Assembly (NCBI RefSeq): GCF_000378045.1
Contig: NZ_KB899089.1
Span: forward strand, 186,001-250,000
Origin: Marinobacterium rhizophilum DSM 18822
Lineage (GTDB): Bacteria; Pseudomonadota; Gammaproteobacteria; Pseudomonadales; Balneatricaceae
Length of the DNA: 64,000 nucleotides
Reading direction: 5' to 3'
Part shown: piece by piece, positions 58,041 to 64,000 of the stretch
How the letters are laid out: every line of letters starts with the position of its first letter
Numbering within the stretch: the stretch's first letter is position 1
Notes under the pieces: model-generated
Seen by the model: the letters and a program-made list of their open reading frames with translations, nothing else
Told to the model about the DNA's origin: nothing
Database searches by the model: none
Program-made: the position numbers and the translations under genes

Positions 58041-58970
58041 TCAGACCACTGCGGCCTCGTCAGGTTCGATCGGTTGCAGCGTGGCCGAGCGTCCGACACC
58101 GGCTTCGAAGCTGTCTATAAATGCCTGCTCCAGCGGCGTCTGCTCATACCCTGGAGGTTGCACAAAGCCGATACAGTAGGGCAACGCCGGCTCGAACGGG
58201 CGCACCAGTACAGCGTCGGGCGGTAGCAAAAGCGCGCTGAATGGATCCACCAGCGCCACGCCCAGCCCTTCACGCACCAGCGCAGGTGCAAGCGCAGGCC
58301 GCTCCACCCCCATGGTCTCATCGGGGCGGACCAGACAATCGCGCAGCAACCGTTCTGTGTGCTGATACCAGGCCGAGTCCGGGCTGCCCACGTTGATAAA
58401 GGGCTCGCGCTCCAGATCTTCGACCCGCACGACGGAACTGTGGGTAAATTGATGACCTGCGGGTGCAATGCATACCCGCTCGGTACGATAAGCCGATCCC
58501 GACTGGACAGCAGTCGTGTCTGCGGGTAACTCAACCAGTGCAATATCAAACTGATGACCAGCCACCCGCGCCAGCAGCTCATCGGTTTCATAGGCACCCA
58601 GGCTGATGGCCAGATCGTCTCGGCCCCGGCGAAAGCCTGCGATGATGCCTGGCAACACCGTCTGAGCCAGGGCGGGTATGGCACCGATACGCAGACTGCC
58701 ACTTTTCATCAGCCGAATCTGGTCCGCCGACTGCGCCAGCCGTTCGAGCCCACTGAAGTGATGCTTTACCTGGCGGTAGAACGCCCGTGCGGCGGCCGTT
58801 GCGTACACCCGGCTATTGCGCCGCTCAAACAGGCTAAAGCCCAGATCCTGCTCCAGGTCCCGGATCAGGCGCGAGATAGCCGGCTGTGATACGTCAAGAC
58901 GGCGCGCAGCATCGCTCATGGAGCCGTGCTGCATAATGGCTCGAAAGGCCGTGAGCTGTTTGGTATTCAT
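58041..58970 (-). CDS. LysR-family transcriptional regulator
   Basis: 309 residues. HTH MQHGSMSDAARRLDVSQPAI and SRLIRDLEQDLGFSLFERR, followed by a periplasmic-binding-like effector domain. Resembles the NocR/OccR-type group, which responds to amino-acid-like ligands. It precedes the RND operon on the same strand and may regulate it, though a target elsewhere is possible. Confidence 0.85.
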   Translation of the reverse strand: MNTKQLTAFRAIMQHGSMSDAARRLDVSQPAISRLIRDLEQDLGFSLFERRNSRVYATAAARAFYRQVKHHFSGLERLAQSADQIRLMKSGSLRIGAIPALAQTVLPGIIAGFRRGRDDLAISLGAYETDELLARVAGHQFDIALVELPADTTAVQSGSAYRTERVCIAPAGHQFTHSSVVRVEDLEREPFINVGSPDSAWYQHTERLLRDCLVRPDETMGVERPALAPALVREGLGVALVDPFSALLLPPDAVLVRPFEPALPYCIGFVQPPGYEQTPLEQAFIDSFEAGVGRSATLQPIEPDEAAVV

Positions 58971-59252
58971 GAATCCAACGATAAGCCATAAGTTAATTGG
59001 AACAATACCGCAGAAATCTACCGAATACTTTATAGGGAGGAAAGAGGTATGGCGTAGCGCGAGCGAAGCGGTGGCTTAAAGCCGGAAAATGAACGTAAAC
59101 ACAAAGAAAACGGATGACGAACGGACAGAGGTCGCACACGCGGATGTACGGCGTACGTTGAAACATAAAATTGTTTAAAACGGGAAGGGGGTGTAACAGG
59201 AAATGCCAAGAGGATAACCGAAGTTCTGCACCACGCTCCTGGTCGGAGCAAG
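58971..59252. other. gene-free stretch between the LysR gene and tRNA-Leu
   Basis: Nothing convincing is coded here. It includes ATAA/TTA-rich sequence beside the LysR start that could hold its own operator, and a GAGCGAAGCG motif like the one near 2710. A T-rich run suited to end the tRNA transcript is not seen. Confidence 0.4.
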
Positions 59253-59260
59253 TGGTGCAG
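59226..59260. repeat. tRNA 3'-end mirror in the trailer of the downstream tRNA-Leu
   Basis: CTGCACCAC (59226-59234) and GTGGTGCAG (59252-59260) are perfectly complementary, with GCTCC-TGGTC-GGAGC between. GTGGTGCAG on the plus strand is the tRNA 3' end (acceptor and CCA), so the trailer can pair with the tRNA tail. Confidence 0.7.
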
Positions 59261-59339
59261 ATGGGGAGACTCGAACTCCCACGCCCTTTCGAGCACTAGC
59301 ACCTGAAGCTAGCGTGTCTACCAATTCCACCACATCTGC
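59253..59339 (-). tRNA. tRNA-Leu (anticodon CAG), copy 1
   Basis: 87 bases including an encoded CCA. Acceptor GCAGATG pairs with CATCTGC; D-loop TGGTAGACAC; anticodon arm CTAGC-TTCAGGT-GCTAG with anticodon CAG (reads CUG); long variable arm as in Leu tRNAs; T-arm GGGAGTTCGAGTCTCCC. Same sequence as the second copy 94 bases away. Confidence 0.95.
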
Positions 59340-59405
59340 ATCGGTTGTGCTTTTTAACGAGAGCACGCTCTTTTCGGTCTTGCGGTTACTTTCGTGGTTC
59401 GCAAT

Positions 59406-59441
59406 CTGCACCGCTCAAGGACTGGCCGTTGAGTGGTGCAG
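59406..59441. repeat. tRNA 3'-end mirror in the trailer of the upstream tRNA-Leu
   Basis: CTGCACC-G-CTCAA (59406-59418) faces TTGAG-T-GGTGCAG (59429-59441), 12 pairs with one mismatch around a 10-base loop. It has the same design as the trailer of the other copy but different inner sequence. Confidence 0.7.
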
Positions 59442-59520
59442 ATGGGGAGACTCGAACTCCCACGCCCTTTCGAGCACTAGCACCTGAAGCTAGCGTGTCT
59501 ACCAATTCCACCACATCTGC
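59434..59520 (-). tRNA. tRNA-Leu (anticodon CAG), copy 2
   Basis: 87 bases, identical in sequence to copy 1 with encoded CCA, anticodon CAG and long variable arm. It is the first of the tandem pair on the minus strand and lies directly behind a strong promoter. The two are probably co-transcribed and cut apart by RNases. Confidence 0.95.
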
Positions 59521-59536
59521 GACGAAAGTGGGGCGA

Positions 59537-59565
59537 ATTATATAGACGGTTTTTTGCCTTGTGAA
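59537..59565 (-). promoter_or_regulatory. sigma-70 promoter of the tRNA-Leu pair
   Basis: On the minus strand TTCACA (59565-59560), a 17-base spacer, then the perfect -10 TATAAT (59542-59537), followed by a GC-rich discriminator TCGCCCC, typical of growth-rate-controlled stable RNA promoters. Confidence 0.8.
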
Positions 59566-59586
59566 GCCCTCAGATGAAAATATTTA

Positions 59587-60531
<945 letters not shown>

Positions 60532-60562
60532 GGCTTCCAGGATCCATCAAGGGATAATTTAA

Positions 60563-60575
60563 GTTACACTATAAC
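60563..60575. promoter_or_regulatory. Zur box between znuA and zur
   Basis: GTTACACTATAAC, a dyad with arms GTTACA and TATAAC (five of six positions symmetrical), resembles the Zur consensus of gammaproteobacteria (GTTATA-N-TATAAC). It lies 32 bases from znuA and 23 bases from zur. Confidence 0.72.
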
Positions 60576-60597
60576 AAAACATAACCAGTGCGAAACC

Positions 60598-61110
60598 ATG
60601 AGCAAGCAACCCTTATCATTTCAGCCCGAGCATGATCATGATCACTGCATCCATGAAGCGCTGAAAAAAGCCCGCGGTCTCTGCGCTGAACGCAAGCAGC
60701 GCCTGACGCCGATTCGCGAACTGGTGCTGCAACTGATCTGGAAAAGTCACAAGCCGCTGGGCGCGTATGAACTGCTGCCAGCCCTGGCCGACGCGGGCTT
60801 CAACTCGGCGCCGCCGACAGTCTACCGTGCGCTGGATTTCCTGCAGACGCAGGGGCTGGTACACCGCATAAGCTCCCTGAATGCTTTTATCGGCTGCCCG
60901 CACCCGGGCCCATCGCACCAGGGTTGCTTTTTGATCTGCCGCGCGTGCAACAGTACCGTGGAGCTTGAGTCCGCCCCGGTACAGAACGCCATTCACAACA
61001 GCGCCGCACACCTGGGGTTCATCATCGAGCAGGAAACCGTTGAAGTTGTCGGCCTGTGCCCCAACTGCCAAAGCAATGACCCGAGCCCTGCACAGCGAGA
61101 GCCCGAATGA
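60598..61110 (+). CDS. zur: zinc uptake regulator Zur (Fur family)
   Basis: 170 residues. Fur-type winged helix ([34 protein letters not shown]) and the Zn-structural Cys pairs CRAC and CPNC. His-rich N-terminus ([11 protein letters not shown]). Represses zinc uptake genes when Zn is replete. Stop overlaps znuC by four bases, so it is co-transcribed with znuC-znuB and the MATE gene. Confidence 0.93.
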   Translation: MSKQPLSFQPEHDHDHCIHEALKKARGLCAERKQRLTPIRELVLQLIWKSHKPLGAYELLPALADAGFNSAPPTVYRALDFLQTQGLVHRISSLNAFIGCPHPGPSHQGCFLICRACNSTVELESAPVQNAIHNSAAHLGFIIEQETVEVVGLCPNCQSNDPSPAQREPE

Positions 61111-61895
61111 GCACGCACGCACACCAGCACCTGGCCAGGCTCGAAAGTATCAACGTCCGCTTCGGGCGCAACCATGTGCTGCAGAACATATCCCTGGAGC
61201 TGCACCGCAACTGCATTACCACCCTGATCGGGCCCAACGGCGCTGGCAAAACCACCCTGGTCCGGGTCGTTCTCGGGCTGATAAAACCCAGCAGCGGCAG
61301 TGTCTGGCGCGAACCAGACCTGCGCATCGGCTACATGCCGCAAAAACTGCATATCGACCAGACCTTTCCGCTGACCGTTGAGCGCTTCCTGCAAACCGCC
61401 CGCAGCCGCGACAACGCGTCACTGGAAAAGGCGCTGGCCGATGTCGGTGCGCTCAAGCTGCTGAAACAGTCGATTCACAGCCTGTCGGGGGGCGAAACCC
61501 AGCGCGTACTGCTGGCCCGGGCGCTGTTGCAGGACCCGACGCTGCTGGTGCTGGACGAACCCGTACAGGGTGTGGACATCAACGGTCAGATCGAACTCTA
61601 CAAGCTGATCGCCCGCATTCGCGATCAGCGCGGCTGTGGCGTTCTGATGATCTCCCATGACCTGCACCTGGTGATGTCGTCAACCGACCATGTGGTGTGC
61701 ATGAACCGCCATGTCTGTTGCTCCGGCCATCCCGAGCAGGTCAGCACGGATCCGACATTTATCGAGATGTTCGGTGTACCCGGTGCCGAGAACCTGGCGC
61801 TCTACAGCCATCACCACAACCATGTCCACAATGTGCACGGTGATGTCGTCCAACCGGCCCACGCCGGCGCAAAAAGAGAAGAGCCCCATGGATGA
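61107..61895 (+). CDS. znuC: zinc ABC transporter ATP-binding protein ZnuC
   Basis: 262 residues. Walker [16 protein letters not shown], signature [19 protein letters not shown], Walker [14 protein letters not shown]-loop [11 protein letters not shown]. The C-terminal His-rich tail ([14 protein letters not shown]) is typical of ZnuC. Overlaps znuB by eight bases. Confidence 0.95.
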   Translation: MSTHAHQHLARLESINVRFGRNHVLQNISLELHRNCITTLIGPNGAGKTTLVRVVLGLIKPSSGSVWREPDLRIGYMPQKLHIDQTFPLTVERFLQTARSRDNASLEKALADVGALKLLKQSIHSLSGGETQRVLLARALLQDPTLLVLDEPVQGVDINGQIELYKLIARIRDQRGCGVLMISHDLHLVMSSTDHVVCMNRHVCCSGHPEQVSTDPTFIEMFGVPGAENLALYSHHHNHVHNVHGDVVQPAHAGAKREEPHG

Positions 61896-62691
61896 CTTTC
61901 TGCTGTATGCCCTGGTCGGCGGCCTGGGTGTGGCCATCATTGCAGGTCCGCTCGGCTCTTTCGTGGTCTGGCGCCGCATGGCGTACTTCGGCGACACCCT
62001 GGCGCACTCGGCGCTGCTGGGCGTGGCGCTGGGCTTTGTATTCCAGATCAACCTGAACCTCGCGGTGGTGGCCAGTTGCGTGCTGCTGGCGCTGCTGCTG
62101 GTCGCATTGCAGCGTCAGCGGCTGGTCGCCACCGACACCCTGCTCGGCATCATGGCCCACAGTACGCTGTCTCTCGGACTCGTCGCCATTGCCCTGCTGG
62201 ACAACGTGAGGGTCGACCTGCTGGCCTACCTGTTCGGTGACCTGCTGGCCATTACGACGCAGGATATTTACTGGATATTTGGCGGTGGAGCCCTGGTTCT
62301 GCTGTTGCTGTGGCGCCTGTGGGATGGACTCCTGGCCATTACCATCAATGAAGAACTGGCCCAGGTGGAAGGCATACCGGTGGCACGGCTGCGACTGACA
62401 CTGATGTTGCTGATCGCGGTGGTCATCGCCGCGGCCATGAAGATCGTCGGCATTCTGCTGATCACCTCCCTGCTGATCATTCCGGCGGCCGCTGCCAGGC
62501 GCCTGTCCCGTACACCCGAGCAGATGGCCTGTCTGGCCGCGTTACTGGGCTGCCTTGCGGTCGTCGCAGGGCTCGCCGCGTCCTGGCGCTGGGATACGCC
62601 CGCGGGCCCTTCGGTGGTCGTTGCCGCCCTGGCTGAATTTCTGTTGCTCTACAGCCTGCCGCTACGCCAAACGGGTGCTCGCGCCGGATGA
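61888..62691 (+). CDS. znuB: zinc ABC transporter permease ZnuB
   Basis: 267 residues from ATG 61888 (the upstream frame is a shadow inside znuC). About eight membrane helices; the [22 protein letters not shown] start and [21 protein letters not shown] are standard for ZnuB. Moves zinc across the inner membrane with ZnuC. Overlaps the MATE gene by ATGA. Confidence 0.94.
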   Translation: MDDFLLYALVGGLGVAIIAGPLGSFVVWRRMAYFGDTLAHSALLGVALGFVFQINLNLAVVASCVLLALLLVALQRQRLVATDTLLGIMAHSTLSLGLVAIALLDNVRVDLLAYLFGDLLAITTQDIYWIFGGGALVLLLLWRLWDGLLAITINEELAQVEGIPVARLRLTLMLLIAVVIAAAMKIVGILLITSLLIIPAAAARRLSRTPEQMACLAALLGCLAVVAGLAASWRWDTPAGPSVVVAALAEFLLLYSLPLRQTGARAG

Positions 62692-64000
62692 ACCCCTACC
62701 GTCTGCGCTGGCCCTCTGCGCTTGACCACCAGCGCATCTGGCAGCTGGCCTGGCCCATGATCCTGAGCAACATTACCGTGCCCTTGCTGGGGCTGGTGGA
62801 CACCGCCGTGATCGGCCACCTGCCCGAAAGCCATTACCTGGGCGCCGTGGCGATCGGCAGCACGATCTTCACCACCCTGTTCTGGGCCTTCGGATTTCTG
62901 CGCATGGGGACCACGGGACTGACCGCCCAGGCCCAGGGGCGCGAAGACGGTGCTCAGATTCGTCTGTTGCTGGCCCGCTCCATGGTGCTCGGCGCAGCGC
63001 TCGGACTGCTCCTGATACTGTTGCACCGGCCTTTGGTGGCGCTGGCACTGTCGCTGATGGACGCCGGTGACCTGGTGACCGCCGAAGCCGAACGCTATGC
63101 CTGGATCCGGATTTTTGGCGCACCCGCGGTACTGTGCAACTACGCCCTGCTGGGCTGGTTCCTGGGCAACCAGAACACCCGTATTCCGCTGCTGTTGCTG
63201 CTCGTCACCAATGTCACCAACATGCTGCTGGACCTGCTGGCAGTCTATGGTCTTGGCATGCATGCCGACGGCGTAGCGCTGGCCACCGTCTGCTCGGAGT
63301 ACCTGTCGCTGGGGCTGGGGCTGTACCTGACAAAGCCCATTCTGCGCCGTACCGCAGGAGCGCTCGACCGGCGAAGCCTGAGACACCTGCCGGATTACGT
63401 CGAGCTGCTGCGCGTCAATCGCTACCTCTTCGTCCGCACACTGCTATTGCTGCTGTCCTTTGCCTTTTTCACCAGCCAGGGCGCCCGCATGGGTACCCTG
63501 ACGCTGTCCGCCAATGCCGTGCTGCTGAACTTTCTGCTGCTGATTTCCCATGGTCTGGATGGTTTTGCCCACGCTACCGAGGCACTCACCGGACGCGCCA
63601 TTGGCCAGCGCCGGCTCGACCGCTTTTACGATACGGTGTTTACGGCGCTGATCTGGTCGCTGCTGACGTCACTGATGTTCAGCCTGCTGTTCTGGCTGGG
63701 GGGGGAGCAGATCATCGGTCTCCTGACCGACATCGAGCCGGTGCGCGCCCTGGCGATCGACTTCCTGCCCTGGATCATCCTGTTGCCACTGGTCGGGGTC
63801 TGGAGCTTCCTGCTGGACGGCATCTTTATCGGCACCACCCAGGTGCGCGCCATGCAGAACACCATGATCATCTCGGTACTGTGCGTCTACCTGCCACTCT
63901 GGTGGCTGCTGCAGGGGCTCGGCAATCAGGGCCTCTGGCTCGCGTTCATGGGCCTGTTCCTGGCGCGGGGAATCACCGGCGGCTATGTATACCGACGCCT
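62688..64000 (+). CDS. MATE-family efflux transporter (DinF-like), 3' end outside the window
   Basis: 437 complete codons are visible from ATG 62688 and the frame runs off the end; DinF has ~459, so most of the gene is present. MATE features: AWPMILSNITVPLLGLVDTAVIGHL at the start (in parts), the gap-containing loop GFLRMGTTGLTAQAQGRED, and NFLLLISHGLDGFAHATEAL. Twelve membrane helices expected; H+- or Na+-driven drug/toxin export. Its ATG overlaps the znuB stop, which places it in the zinc operon. Whether it is the SOS gene dinF cannot be decided here. Confidence 0.9.
   Translation, partial: MNPYRLRWPSALDHQRIWQLAWPMILSNITVPLLGLVDTAVIGHLPESHYLGAVAIGSTIFTTLFWAFGFLRMGTTGLTAQAQGREDGAQIRLLLARSMVLGAALGLLLILLHRPLVALALSLMDAGDLVTAEAERYAWIRIFGAPAVLCNYALLGWFLGNQNTRIPLLLLLVTNVTNMLLDLLAVYGLGMHADGVALATVCSEYLSLGLGLYLTKPILRRTAGALDRRSLRHLPDYVELLRVNRYLFVRTLLLLLSFAFFTSQGARMGTLTLSANAVLLNFLLLISHGLDGFAHATEALTGRAIGQRRLDRFYDTVFTALIWSLLTSLMFSLLFWLGGEQIIGLLTDIEPVRALAIDFLPWIILLPLVGVWSFLLDGIFIGTTQVRAMQNTMIISVLCVYLPLWWLLQGLGNQGLWLAFMGLFLARGITGGYVYRR

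Noticed and set aside
59226-59260. A further degenerate tRNA gene beside tRNA-Leu
   Set aside because: Only the acceptor/CCA end is mirrored; there is no D-, anticodon or T-arm.

Overview
The window reads as an uninterrupted piece of a high-GC gammaproteobacterial chromosome. Gene content and order resemble the Pseudomonadales/Oceanospirillales (Pseudomonas- or Marinobacterium-like): rsmD / M16-like / ftsY-ftsE-ftsX-rpoH / thiS-thiG-trmB, comM / ubiK / glnK-amtB, recG-oxyR, coaD-ferredoxin and znuA / zur-znuC-znuB. The taxon is inferred from synteny and protein similarity recalled from memory, not from a database search. I see no insertion sequence, prophage, CRISPR array or rRNA.

Layout. 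0-9 kb: the end of a degenerate ABC/cyclic-nucleotide-binding protein, radD, a Tat-exported PhoX phosphatase behind a PhoB box, a HAD phosphatase, a thioesterase, a methyltransferase and rep. 9-15.3 kb: a GGDEF-EAL protein, comM, ubiK, and a nitrogen module (glnK-amtB behind NtrC and sigma-54 sites) followed by a second PII gene. 15.2-19 kb: a gene-free stretch with DnaA-box-like sites, then a DUF1338 gene with astA and astD for arginine catabolism. 19-22.4 kb: a cpxA-cpxR pair divergent from a CpxP/Spy-type gene, with a perfect CpxR box between them. 22.7-29 kb: a sugar-acid (galactonate-type) pathway of dehydratase, KDGal kinase, KDPGal aldolase and SMP-30 lactonase, with a divergent IclR regulator and galM; its SDR dehydrogenase survives only as a 25-codon remnant. 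29-38 kb: trmB, thiG, thiS, DUF423, rpoH, ftsX, ftsE, ftsY, a small membrane protein, an inactive M16-like protein and rsmD. 38-47 kb: a TetR regulator, an M48 lipoprotein, coaD, a ferredoxin, DUF501, an M14-like amidohydrolase, recG, oxyR and an SDR. 46.6-50 kb: a metal-related patch (CadR-like MerR with its operator, a CDF transporter, a cytochrome c, a DUF411 protein, a multicopper-oxidase scrap and a Cys-rich secreted protein). 50-52 kb: purE-purK. 52-59 kb: an RND efflux operon with a LysR regulator. 59-64 kb: two identical tRNA-Leu(CAG) genes, the zinc-uptake system with Zur, and a MATE gene cut by the window end.

Much of the interest is in regulation and gene decay. Recognisable operators for PhoB, NtrC/sigma-54, CpxR, a CadR-like protein, Zur and sigma-E sit in front of the genes they would be expected to control. 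Several proteins keep their fold but have lost catalytic residues: the ABC ATPase, the receiver domain of the GGDEF-EAL protein, the M16-like protein and the DUF1338 protein. Two genes survive only as scraps (the SDR and a multicopper oxidase). No clearly new multi-gene system was found. The strongest leads are the SDR deletion remnant inside the coupled sugar operon, the altered DUF1338 protein in the ast cluster, the DnaA-box cluster, and the tRNA-Leu trailers that mirror the tRNA 3' end.
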